Shown here piece after piece: positions 1 through 6,069 of a DNA stretch of 9,455 nt (positions are counted from its first letter, which is position 1; each line of letters opens with the position of its first letter). The stretch comes from DASVVT01 sp036386415 (GTDB lineage: Bacteria; Acidobacteriota; Blastocatellia; Pyrinomonadales; Pyrinomonadaceae): the NCBI GenBank assembly GCA_036386415.1, contig DASVVT010000079.1, positions 1-9,455 on the forward strand. The letters run 5' to 3'. The position numbers and the translations under genes were made by a program. Below the pieces are notes generated by a model that made no database searches, was not told where the DNA came from, and worked only from the letters and a program-made list of their open reading frames with translations.

Positions 1-53
1 GCCGCTTCTTTATTGCTTCGCGGAGCGCCCCGCTCTCAAGACGGGTCTGCTCC
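1..53. other. Window edge downstream of arsC, no gene identified
   Basis: This stretch lies downstream of the arsC stop codon in the leftward ars operon. No convincing start codon with a ribosome site was found for a further leftward gene. A small palindrome (GAGCG-CCC-CGCTC, 23-35) is present but has no T-run, so it is not called a terminator. The operon may continue beyond the window edge. Confidence 0.4.
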
Positions 54-470
54 TTAACGCCCTACGAAGTCGCGCAGGCGTCCTTCGATCTCATCGCGCA
101 CGCGGCGAAAGACGACCAGGCGCTCGCCCGTCTCGCCCACAGCAGCGCCCGGATCGTCAAAGCTCCAGTGAATACGCTGCGTGCGTCCCGCAAAGACAGG
201 GCAGTTGCGGTTCGCTCTATCGCAGACCGTAATCACATAGTCGAACTCCTGCCCTTGAAATTCGTCTACGGATTTGGAGCGCTGATTGGAGATGTCTATG
301 CCCACCTCACGCATAGCCTCTATGGCGAGCGGGTTAACGCGGCTCGGCTCAGTGCCCGCGCTCAAGACCTCGAAGCGATCTCCGCCCATCTGACGCAGCA
401 GCCCTTCTGCCATCTGGCTGCGCGCCGAATTACCCGTACAAAGGATGAGCACACGTTGCGGATCGGTCAT
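54..470 (-). CDS. arsC: Arsenate reductase ArsC, thioredoxin-coupled (LMW phosphatase fold)
   Basis: A cytoplasmic enzyme of 138 aa that reduces arsenate to arsenite. Seen in the sequence: the P-loop CX5R motif CTGNSAR at residues 11-17, right after a buried beta strand (RVLIL), and two further cysteines, C83 and C90, in VCDRANRNC. This three-cysteine layout matches the Cys10/82/89 relay of the thioredoxin-type (Staphylococcus pI258) ArsC family, and the length is typical. HWSFDDP at 101-107 is the usual late conserved loop. The frame stays open upstream to a GTG at 539, but the ATG at 470 was chosen because AAGGAG lies 7 nt before it and the protein then begins at the family's normal N-terminus. 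It lies 96 bp downstream of arsI on the same strand, so the two probably share the arsI promoter and ArsR control. Confidence 0.95.
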   Translation of the reverse strand: MTDPQRVLILCTGNSARSQMAEGLLRQMGGDRFEVLSAGTEPSRVNPLAIEAMREVGIDISNQRSKSVDEFQGQEFDYVITVCDRANRNCPVFAGRTQRIHWSFDDPGAAVGETGERLVVFRRVRDEIEGRLRDFVGR

Positions 471-566
471 ACCTTTACTCCTTATGCAAACGGCTATCTT
501 CGCCCGCGCGGAACAATGACCGTGCGCTTCAGCTTCCACCTTTGAATTGATTGTCTCAAACCCTCT

Positions 567-1106
567 TCAACGCGCAATTGTAGTCGGCGCGGCGCTTGAT
601 CCGCAGCATGAAGAAGATGCTTCCGCAGCTAAAGGCGCTGAAGTCGCACAGCCCTCCGCCACATTATCCAGCCCGGCGGCGGTCGCGCAGCAAGAGGTCG
701 TCTCGGCCAGATTATCTTCGAGCACGACGAAGACCTCCCATTCGTTGCCGTCCGGGTCATGCACCCAGGTCTTATCCTGAAGGGCGTAGCAGCAGTTGGT
801 CTGCATCTCATCGCGCGTGATGAGACCCGCCTCTTCCCACTTCTCGCGCATGGCGAGCACATCCCCTGTTGACGCCACCTGAATCCCCATGTGCGAGAGC
901 GCGCCGCGATCATTAAAGGGAACTTCATTCAGCGTCAGGTTGAGCGGCGGAGTCTTAACGTCAAACTTCGCGTACCCCTTGCGCACCTTGCTCGGCTCGA
1001 GCCCCAGCATCTTCCTGTAGAACTCCGCGCTCGTCTCCACGTCCCTCACGTTCAGCGCCACATGCGCCTTCAACGCCTGCACCGTTTTCACCTTATCCTT
1101 CTCCAT
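567..1106 (-). CDS. arsI: ArsI-type C-As lyase (VOC/glyoxalase-fold dioxygenase)
   Basis: A 179-aa protein of the vicinal-oxygen-chelate family. ArsI enzymes use Fe(II) and O2 to cleave the carbon-arsenic bond of trivalent organoarsenicals such as methylarsenite, releasing As(III). Visible features: a likely metal-ligand set H15 (KAHVALNV), H72 (SHMGIQV) and E124 (NEWEVF); the vicinal pair C105-C106 in TNCCYA, which binds the arsenical in characterised ArsI; and the DPDGNEWEVF ending typical of the fold. A cysteine-rich tail follows (C139-C140, C153, C167-C168) in an Ala/Ser-rich, probably disordered context. The related cadmium-induced CadI proteins look similar, but the ars neighbours favour ArsI. 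The start is clear: ATG with AAGGAG 7 nt upstream. It is the first gene of the operon with arsC, divergent from arsR. Confidence 0.9.
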   Translation of the reverse strand: MEKDKVKTVQALKAHVALNVRDVETSAEFYRKMLGLEPSKVRKGYAKFDVKTPPLNLTLNEVPFNDRGALSHMGIQVASTGDVLAMREKWEEAGLITRDEMQTNCCYALQDKTWVHDPDGNEWEVFVVLEDNLAETTSCCATAAGLDNVAEGCATSAPLAAEASSSCCGSSAAPTTIAR

Positions 1107-1132
1107 CTTTCCTCTCCTTCTGAACTGAATTT

Positions 1133-1156
1133 ACATATTCGCTCAGGCGAATATGT
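1133..1156. promoter_or_regulatory. arsO: Perfect inverted repeat, probable ArsR operator
   Basis: ACATATTCGC and GCGAATATGT form a perfect 10+10 bp inverted repeat around a 4-bp spacer. It covers the predicted arsI transcription start (about 1152) and early leader. AT-rich interrupted palindromes of this size are typical ArsR/SmtB-family binding sites. The assignment to ArsR is inferred from position in the arsR-arsI intergenic gap. Confidence 0.75.
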
Positions 1157-1158
1157 GC

Positions 1159-1187
1159 ATCCTACGCCGGTCAGACATATATGTCAA
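1159..1187 (-). promoter_or_regulatory. arsI-arsC promoter
   Basis: Read leftward, a consensus -35 TTGACA (1182-1187) is followed after exactly 17 bp by -10 TAGGAT (1159-1164). This predicts transcription starting near 1152, 46 bp before the arsI ATG. The -35 box overlaps the palindrome at 1174-1185, so a bound repressor would block polymerase. Confidence 0.75.
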
Positions 1188-1199
1188 GACATATTTGTC
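1174..1199. promoter_or_regulatory. arsO: Tandem GACATATNTGTC sites, probable second ArsR operator
   Basis: A perfect 12-bp palindrome GACATATATGTC (1174-1185) is followed 2 bp later by a near copy, GACATATTTGTC (1188-1199). Together they cover the -35 elements of both divergent promoters. Like the 1133-1156 repeat they contain the ACATAT core. A common regulator, ArsR, is the simplest reading. Confidence 0.6.
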
Positions 1200-1214
1200 G
1201 TTTCGTGCTAAAAT
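1186..1214 (+). promoter_or_regulatory. arsR promoter, likely giving a near-leaderless transcript
   Basis: -35-like AAGACA (1186-1191) is followed after 17 bp by -10-like TAAAAT (1209-1214). Transcription would start around 1221, directly at the arsR ATG at 1222. The -35 shares two bases with the divergent arsI -35, so both directions are probably controlled together. Confidence 0.5.
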
Positions 1215-1221
1215 TATTTTC

Positions 1222-1623
1222 ATGAGCACCTCGGGCAAGGGATTCGACATGGAGATGCTGTTTCGCGCGCTGGCCGACCGGACGCGCCTGCGGCTCTTGA
1301 ACCTGATGGCTGATACGGAGATCTGCGTCTGTTTTTTCGTCGAAGTGCTGGGGACGAACCAGCCGAAGATTTCGCGTCATCTGGCCTACCTGCGCAGGGC
1401 TGGCGTGGTCTCGGCCCGCCGTGAGGGCAAGTGGATGCACTACCGCATCGCAGAGCCGAACGACCCGCACGCGGCGCGTATCTTTACGGAAGTGCGCGCG
1501 TGGCTCAAAGAGGACGTAGAGATGCGACGCGACCGCGAGCGCCTGGTCAAGGTGTGCTGCGCGCCGCAACCCCCCATCCAATTGCGCGGCGCACCCCGCC
1601 CCGCGAGCTTATCTGCGCCTTAA
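1222..1623 (+). CDS. arsR: ArsR-family metalloid-responsive repressor
   Basis: A 133-aa winged-helix DNA-binding repressor of the ArsR/SmtB family. LFRALADRTRLRLLNLM (13-29) is the family's helix-1 signature. EICVC (33-37) carries C35 and C37, the As(III)-binding CxC of classic ArsR, and NQPKISRHLAYLRRAGVV is the recognition helix region. A wing (REGKWMHYRI) follows. C112-C113 near the C-terminus may give extra thiols. Start choice: the frame runs up to 1153, but that would place the promoter and operators inside the gene. ATG 1222 has no ribosome site and would be leaderless; ATG 1249 (residue 10) has AAGGGA 6 nt upstream and is a real alternative. It is divergent from arsI-arsC and presumably represses itself and them until As(III) binds. 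Confidence 0.92.
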   Translation: MSTSGKGFDMEMLFRALADRTRLRLLNLMADTEICVCFFVEVLGTNQPKISRHLAYLRRAGVVSARREGKWMHYRIAEPNDPHAARIFTEVRAWLKEDVEMRRDRERLVKVCCAPQPPIQLRGAPRPASLSAP

Positions 1624-1688
1624 GCTCTCAACGGGGGCGCTGCGCCAGGGAGATCAGAAAACCACAGCAGCCAAGCAGCGGCGCACGG

Positions 1689-2909
1689 TCACAAGTCTCT
1701 TAACAGCCCTTCATAAACCTTCCCGTAGCGTGGTGCGCCGACGGTCTCGATTGAGATTTTCGTCTCTGCAAATTGGCGACAGATGGTTCTGAAGGAATTG
1801 CCTTTCGCCCAGATTTCCATCAGGCCTTTAACAGCTTCCGCGTAATGCTCTTCATCCAGTTTGCCGATCACCACGCCGAGATCATGTTGCGCCACCCACT
1901 CGCTATAATCGCCTATTCTTTCGGTCATCACGACAGGCAACCCAGCCGCCAGATATTCACCAATTTTGATTGGTGAACTCCCGCGCTCACATCTCGCGCT
2001 TCTGATGAAAGCAAGCCCCGCATCGGAAGCTGCCAGATAGCGGCTCACTCTCTCCCGACCCACGTATTTGACGCTATAGTGATCGTGGCTGACCTGCCGT
2101 TTTTCAGCAATCCGGTGGAAAACTTCAGGCTCTTCTCCGCTCAAAATGAGCAACCGTGCAGGAGAGCCCAGGCGCGCCTGAGCGACTTTGAAAAAATCGA
2201 ACATCTCGTCTACTAAAGAGCGCGTGCCTGCCTTTCCCACATAGACAAACAATCGTTCATCGACGATGCCCAATTCTCTACGGCAACTCTCTCTCGTCGC
2301 CTGGTTGAACTGAAAGGCCTCTACATTCACGCAACAGGGAATGACCTCAATCGGAGCGCTGACACCGAACTCCTGTCTGAAATCATCACGCAGCTTCTCG
2401 CTCAATACGACAATCGAATGGGCGCGTTTTCGCGCCTGGGATTCAACCCACGCCGTCACTCTGAACGCCCCGCTGTCGCGCGACCAGTGACCATGATCCG
2501 TATACTCTTCGGAGAGCGTGGCATCAGCATCATACAGAAATTTGAGCCGGCAAACGTTTGCGACGGCGAGTGCCATGGCCGAGGCTACGCTCGACCTTGA
2601 ATGAATAACTTGAGGTCTATGTCGAAGGGCGATCCATACTCCCATCAAGATGCCGCGCACGCAGTCATAAGCAGTCGCCAGCATGGGAAAGCGTTTGTGA
2701 TACTTCAACGGATACCAGGCAATGCCTTCTTGCTGAAGCTCTCGCTTGATCCTTTTTTTTTGAGTGGGAGTGGTTTTGCATTGAGGCTGCTCAAAAGTAA
2801 TCAGCGCGAATTTGTGTCCGCGTTTAGCCAACGTACGCAGATAGGCCAGGCTCTGCGTTTGACAAAGCGGGTCTTGAAAACTCCAGTAACAGATGTATAG
2901 ACCAGTCAC
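1689..2909 (-). CDS. GT4-type glycosyltransferase (GT-B fold)
   Basis: A 406-aa cytosolic enzyme of the family that adds sugars from nucleotide-sugar donors to lipid-linked or growing polysaccharides. The N-terminus resembles the GT4 acceptor-domain start: YICYWSFQDPLCQTQSLAYLRTLAKRGH (5-32) is a diverged form of the common DPLGQSQ..YLRGLA motif. The donor half shows a beta-strand and loop YVGKAG (223-228), a strand LLILSGEEP (253-261), and SSPIKIGEYLAAGLPVV (311-327), which matches the E-containing nucleotide-sugar motif of this group. No membrane segments are seen. The start is GTG with an AGGTAGG-like purine run just upstream. The donor and acceptor cannot be told from sequence. Its own promoter (3141-3169) and its neighbours, an MBOAT/SGNH pair, suggest exopolysaccharide, O-antigen-like or glycolipid assembly. 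Confidence 0.82.
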   Translation of the reverse strand: MTGLYICYWSFQDPLCQTQSLAYLRTLAKRGHKFALITFEQPQCKTTPTQKKRIKRELQQEGIAWYPLKYHKRFPMLATAYDCVRGILMGVWIALRHRPQVIHSRSSVASAMALAVANVCRLKFLYDADATLSEEYTDHGHWSRDSGAFRVTAWVESQARKRAHSIVVLSEKLRDDFRQEFGVSAPIEVIPCCVNVEAFQFNQATRESCRRELGIVDERLFVYVGKAGTRSLVDEMFDFFKVAQARLGSPARLLILSGEEPEVFHRIAEKRQVSHDHYSVKYVGRERVSRYLAASDAGLAFIRSARCERGSSPIKIGEYLAAGLPVVMTERIGDYSEWVAQHDLGVVIGKLDEEHYAEAVKGLMEIWAKGNSFRTICRQFAETKISIETVGAPRYGKVYEGLLRDL

Positions 2910-3081
2910 TCTTTCCTACCTTTATCCGGTAGCGGCTCAGTTTCGGACAGGTCAGGCGCGTGCCGCAGTGAATAGATTTGAGAGTTACTATGAAAGAGAG
3001 AGTGTGTGTCGTGATCCTCTACCCCCGTATTCGAGCCGCTATCCAATAAGGATTTAAAATAGGTTTTAGAATGGCTTATCA

Positions 3082-3116
3082 GCAGGAGCAGGACTCGTAA
3101 GGAGTGAGGCTCCTGC
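3082..3116 (-). other. Structured hairpin in the glycosyltransferase mRNA leader
   Basis: GCAGGAGC (3082-3089) and GCTCCTGC (3109-3116) are perfect complements. Inside them ACTC and GAGT can pair around GTAAG, giving an 8-bp stem, a 3x3 internal loop, a 4-bp stem and a 5-nt loop. It begins about 18 nt after the predicted transcription start in a leader of about 225 nt. There is no U-run, so it is not an intrinsic terminator. A function is not known. Confidence 0.4.
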
Positions 3117-3140
3117 CTGAAAAACAGTCGCAACAGGTGT

Positions 3141-3169
3141 TATATACGCTTGTCCATTGGAGCCGTCAA
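3141..3169 (-). promoter_or_regulatory. Promoter for the glycosyltransferase gene
   Basis: Read leftward: -35 TTGACG (3164-3169), 17-bp spacer, -10 TATATA (3141-3146). Both are close to sigma70 consensus. Predicted start is near 3134, leaving an unusually long untranslated leader of about 225 nt before the GTG at 2909. The remaining part of the 2910-3220 gap shows no convincing gene. Confidence 0.6.
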
Positions 3170-3220
3170 CATATATTTCCACCCGCTGAATCATTCCATT
3201 TCACACAGCTTGTTTGCATA

Positions 3221-4198
3221 TTATAAGCCATGACTGGCTATGAGCCTTGACCATTTACTATTGAAGGTCTCCGTGGTCGAAGGCGGTCTTAGATAATCGA
3301 CCAGATGGTGAGCAAGGGCGCGGCTGTAGACGTTTGCCCCGTCGCCGTTCATGTGCATCCCGTCGACAAAGCTCGTTTTGCCCAGGCCTTCCACCTTGCG
3401 TGTGTCTACGAATGTCACCACGTTGGCTTCCAACGTGCTCTTGATCTGTGGGTTGATAGGGTACTGATTTGCCACGGGCACGGCGACCACGATCACGCGA
3501 ACGCCTCGATTCTGCGCCATCCGCAAGAGCTGTGCGAATCGACGATAGCCAGGCTGATAGACTCCCCGACGCTTATTGGCCTCATCGGTCAACGCGTCAT
3601 TGATGCGCGTGACGCTTTCGCGGTAGTAAGGGATCAGGGTGTCAAGTATGCGCCGCTCGACATCCGTCCGGTGAGTGAAAGAGGCCAGCCATCTTGAGAG
3701 CAGAAACTCGACACGGCCATTGAAATCCGGTATGTCCTCCGAGAAGATTTGAGGGATGTCGCGGAGGCTGCTGTAGTAACGAGCGATGAGCGGGCGGTGG
3801 ATCGTGGCGTCTTCCAGATGGTTGTAGGAGAAACAGATGACCAGCACGTCCGGGAGCCGTCCCGCGTCCACGAAATGATGCTTGAAGGCGTAGTACCAAT
3901 CGTTGACGATGGTATTCATCAGGTAGACTTTTTCAATGTGAATCGAGCGGACGCCCTGCGCCCTCATCTCCGTTTCCAGGATGTCCGTGTTCACGTTATC
4001 CCTGACCAGCGAATTTCCCAGCACCAGCACACGCTGGCCTTCCGCCTCACTCAGTCTCTTCGAGATGGCAGGGGCTTTCACGTCGACGGTCAGTCTTCTT
4101 TCAAAGACGCGCACCACCAGCTCGCAGACCGCGAGCGCGGAGACGACCAGGAGGAGCACCTTCAACTCTGTTCTAAAACTGGAAGTAGATGAATACAT
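3221..4198 (-). CDS. Membrane-anchored SGNH-hydrolase-like protein, partner of the MBOAT acyltransferase
   Basis: A 325-aa protein with one N-terminal hydrophobic segment (about residues 12-30, VLLLVVSALAVCELVV) and a large domain predicted to be outside the cytoplasm. SGNH/GDSL-fold signatures: VLVLGNSLVRDNVN (57-70), with S63 as the likely nucleophile, and a C-terminal FVDGMHMNGDGANVYS (277-292) holding the D279-H282 pair of block V. Block I reads GNS rather than GDS, as in several AlgX/AlgJ/DltD-like partner proteins. In such pairs the MBOAT brings an acyl group across the membrane and the SGNH protein moves it to a glycan or other acceptor. It overlaps the upstream MBOAT gene by 26 bp, suggesting translational coupling. 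Only a weak GGTGAG ribosome site precedes the ATG. The exact substrate is unknown. Confidence 0.78.
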   Translation of the reverse strand: MYSSTSSFRTELKVLLLVVSALAVCELVVRVFERRLTVDVKAPAISKRLSEAEGQRVLVLGNSLVRDNVNTDILETEMRAQGVRSIHIEKVYLMNTIVNDWYYAFKHHFVDAGRLPDVLVICFSYNHLEDATIHRPLIARYYSSLRDIPQIFSEDIPDFNGRVEFLLSRWLASFTHRTDVERRILDTLIPYYRESVTRINDALTDEANKRRGVYQPGYRRFAQLLRMAQNRGVRVIVVAVPVANQYPINPQIKSTLEANVVTFVDTRKVEGLGKTSFVDGMHMNGDGANVYSRALAHHLVDYLRPPSTTETFNSKWSRLIASHGL

Positions 4199-5621
4199 TG
4201 CTCACCGGAGGAGGAAAAAACCATAACATGAAAGCGCAGTAAGTATAAACGAAGCCGCGCGCCAGCCAGTTGACGCGCGTCAGCTTCAGCAGATCGTCTC
4301 TCTGCTCAAGCCAGAACTCGTAAGCCATGAGCGGCCCGGCATAAAAAGCGACCATCGCGAGAGCCGAGACGGCAAACGGGGTCGCACGCAAATCCGTCGC
4401 GATCCGTCTCAGCATACTCAAGCCTTGCGACACAGAGTCGGCGCGAAACAGCAGCCACCCGAAACAGACGAGGTGGAACATGACGAGCATTTTCAGGAGG
4501 CGGGAGACCATAGATTGAAAGGGCACAGCCCTCGCCTCTTGCTGTCTCTTAAAGAACCAGTAGCGGCGCGACGTGAAGAACCTGTAGACGCACAGCAGCA
4601 GGCCGTGAAACAGTCCCCACGCGAGAAAGGTCCAGCCCGCGCCGTGCCACAACCCGCTCAGCAGCATGACGAAGATGACGGTCAGGTACGTGCGCGGGCG
4701 GCTCGTCTGACGGCCTCCGCGCGCCAGAGGCACGAAGACGTAGTCGCGAAACCACGTCGAGAGGCTGATATGCCAGCGGCTCCAGAAATCTGACGGCGAG
4801 GTGGCGAAGTACGGCAGGTTGAAGTTCGTCGTCAGGTCTATGTTCAACCACTTGGCGACGCCCTGCGCGATTGAAGAGTAGCCGGAGAAGTCCCCGTAAA
4901 TCTGAAAGGCGAAAGCATAAACGCCGACCAGACACTCAAGGCCGCTCAACTGCGCCGGATCGGCCTGAAAGATCGCATTGACGATCACGCCCAGGTTATC
5001 CGCCACCACGACCTTTTTGAAAAGACCCGTCGTCACATAGTAGAGCCCGTCGCGGAAATCCTCCGCCCGCCGCACGCGAGGGTTGCTCAACTGCGGCAAC
5101 AGTTTCGCCGCGCGCACGATAGGCCCGGCCACCAGGTGCGGGAAGAAGCTGACGAAGAGCGCGAAGTCTATGAAGTTCCTGGTGTACTTGAACTGCCCTC
5201 GATACACGTCAATCGTGTAGCTCATCGTCTGGAAGGTATAAAAAGAGATGCCTACGGGGAGCAGCACGCCGAGCGCGGGCAGAGAGACGGGAAGACCCAT
5301 CTGCGCCAGCAAGGCGCTGAACTCGTGCGCGAAGAAGCCATAATACTTGAAGAGCCCGAGCAGCCCCAGTTGAACGCAGATGGATGCGATCAGGATCACC
5401 TTCCGCAGGCGCGGCGAACGGCTCTCGCCGATGAAGATCGCCGCGAAGTAATCGACGACCGTCGAGAAGAGCATGATGAAGAGGAAGCGCCAGTCCCAGT
5501 AGCCGTAGAAGATATAGCTCGCGGCCAGCAGCATGTAGTTCTGGCCCCTGTGTGGGAGCAGCCTGTAAAGGATGAAGACGCACGCAAAAAATGCCCAGAA
5601 GATATAACTGTTAAATAGCAT
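4173..5621 (-). CDS. MBOAT-family membrane O-acyltransferase (AlgI-like)
   Basis: A polytopic membrane protein of 482 aa, the usual AlgI length. It starts MLFNSYIFWAFF, the family's typical opening. Conserved blocks in order: SYIFYGYWDWRF (35-46), VGISFYTFQTMSYTIDVYRG (123-142), FPHLVAGPIVRA (160-171), GDFSGYSSIAQG (243-254), the SPSDFWSRWHISLSTWFRDYVF block (275-296) with H284, and LSGLWHGAGWTFLAWG (321-336) with H326, which aligns with the catalytic histidine of AlgI/DltB. Many hydrophobic segments span the chain. AlgI-type enzymes pass acyl, often acetyl, groups from a cytosolic donor to an extracytoplasmic carrier protein for glycan O-acylation. The downstream overlapping SGNH gene is the expected partner. 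True alginate is not implied, as other alginate genes are absent. Confidence 0.93.
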   Translation of the reverse strand: MLFNSYIFWAFFACVFILYRLLPHRGQNYMLLAASYIFYGYWDWRFLFIMLFSTVVDYFAAIFIGESRSPRLRKVILIASICVQLGLLGLFKYYGFFAHEFSALLAQMGLPVSLPALGVLLPVGISFYTFQTMSYTIDVYRGQFKYTRNFIDFALFVSFFPHLVAGPIVRAAKLLPQLSNPRVRRAEDFRDGLYYVTTGLFKKVVVADNLGVIVNAIFQADPAQLSGLECLVGVYAFAFQIYGDFSGYSSIAQGVAKWLNIDLTTNFNLPYFATSPSDFWSRWHISLSTWFRDYVFVPLARGGRQTSRPRTYLTVIFVMLLSGLWHGAGWTFLAWGLFHGLLLCVYRFFTSRRYWFFKRQQEARAVPFQSMVSRLLKMLVMFHLVCFGWLLFRADSVSQGLSMLRRIATDLRATPFAVSALAMVAFYAGPLMAYEFWLEQRDDLLKLTRVNWLARGFVYTYCAFMLWFFPPPVSNVFIYFQF

Positions 5622-5671
5622 TCCTATCAGCGCAAAAGCTCGAAACGAATATGAGCGAACTTAAGAACTCG

Positions 5672-5700
5672 ATGTTAACGTGAATCGTGGCGCTTGTCAG
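5672..5700 (-). promoter_or_regulatory. Candidate promoter for the MBOAT-SGNH operon
   Basis: Read leftward: -35 CTGACA (5695-5700), 17-bp spacer, -10 TAACAT (5672-5677). Start would fall near 5665, about 44 nt before the MBOAT ATG. The -35 is good and the -10 moderate. It is the best candidate seen in the roughly 260-bp gap shared with the divergent tRNA gene. Confidence 0.4.
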
Positions 5701-5825
5701 TCCAGCGCGCCGTGACAGGAGAAGAAAGCGCTTTGGAAAGTTAGACGAATATTCACTATGGCCGCCAATCTTTTGAAGACAGCGTCGGCCCTTGATTTGA
5801 GGCGGGACAAACCGGAGACTGCGCC

Positions 5826-5853
5826 TTGACAATCTCGCCTCACGGATTAGAAT
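5826..5853 (+). promoter_or_regulatory. tRNA-Ser promoter
   Basis: -35 TTGACA (5826-5831) is followed after 16 bp by -10 TAGAAT (5848-5853). Transcription would start near 5860, 23 nt before the mature tRNA 5' end. It is also the nearest visible upstream promoter for gltX. Confidence 0.7.
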
Positions 5854-5882
5854 AACTTCTCGTCCGATTAACGGGCACGAGC

Positions 5883-5973
5883 GGAGATGTGGCCGAGTGG
5901 CTGAAGGCGGCGGTTTGCTAAACCGTTATGGGTCAAAAGCCCATCACAGGTTCGAATCCTGTCATCTCCGCCA
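5883..5973 (+). tRNA. serX: tRNA-Ser (anticodon GCU)
   Basis: The acceptor stem GGAGATG pairs perfectly with CATCTCC, followed by discriminator G and an encoded CCA (5971-5973). The D arm begins GGCCGAGTGG. The anticodon stem GCGGT/ACCGT encloses loop TTGCTAA with anticodon GCT at 5917-5919, reading AGC/AGU. A long variable arm (TGGG..CCCA stem) marks class II, as expected for serine, and the T arm is CAGG-TTCGAAT-CCTG. The pattern closely resembles bacterial tRNA-Ser(GCU). The symbol is generic. Confidence 0.97.
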
Positions 5974-5983
5974 TTGATCTCTG

Positions 5984-6069
5984 AGTAGTCAGTAGCCAGT
6001 AGCCAGTAGCCAGTAGAAAGGCGTGCTTTTCCTACTGGCTACTGGCTACTGGCTACTGGCTACTTTTTT
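5984..6069 (+). repeat. Tandem-heptamer inverted repeat forming a long hairpin plus T6, abutting gltX
   Basis: The left arm (5984-6016) is about 4.7 units of AGTAGYC. The right arm (6032-6064) is the same unit in complement (CTACTGG x4 plus CTACT). The 33-bp arms pair completely except one position, T5989, which is a G.U wobble in RNA. The stem can extend inward through GAAAG/CTTTC with one bulge around a GCGTG loop. Six Ts (6064-6069) follow at once, giving intrinsic-terminator architecture, and the next base is the A of the gltX ATG. It may terminate tRNA-Ser transcription, act as an attenuator for gltX, or be an inserted repeat. Confidence 0.85.

Noticed and set aside
23..35. Small palindrome after arsC as a terminator
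   Set aside because: The stem is only 5 bp and no T-run follows in the leftward direction.
471..539. Longer arsC with 23 extra N-terminal residues starting at a GTG
   Set aside because: The ATG at 470 has a strong AAGGAG site and matches the normal family N-terminus.
1624..1688. Terminator between the convergent arsR and glycosyltransferase genes
   Set aside because: Only a 4-bp GGCG/CGCC hairpin and no T-run was found.
2906..3133. Leftward 75-codon reading frame overlapping the glycosyltransferase start by 4 bp
   Set aside because: It starts with TTG, lacks a ribosome site, has no recognisable composition, and coincides with the predicted mRNA leader hairpin.
5611..5832. Leftward 73-codon reading frame upstream of the MBOAT gene
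   Set aside because: It overlaps the real MBOAT start, has no ribosome site and no family-like pattern, and spans the predicted promoter.
5984..6064. CRISPR-like array
   Set aside because: Units are 7 bp, with no spacers, and the two arms are in opposite orientation.
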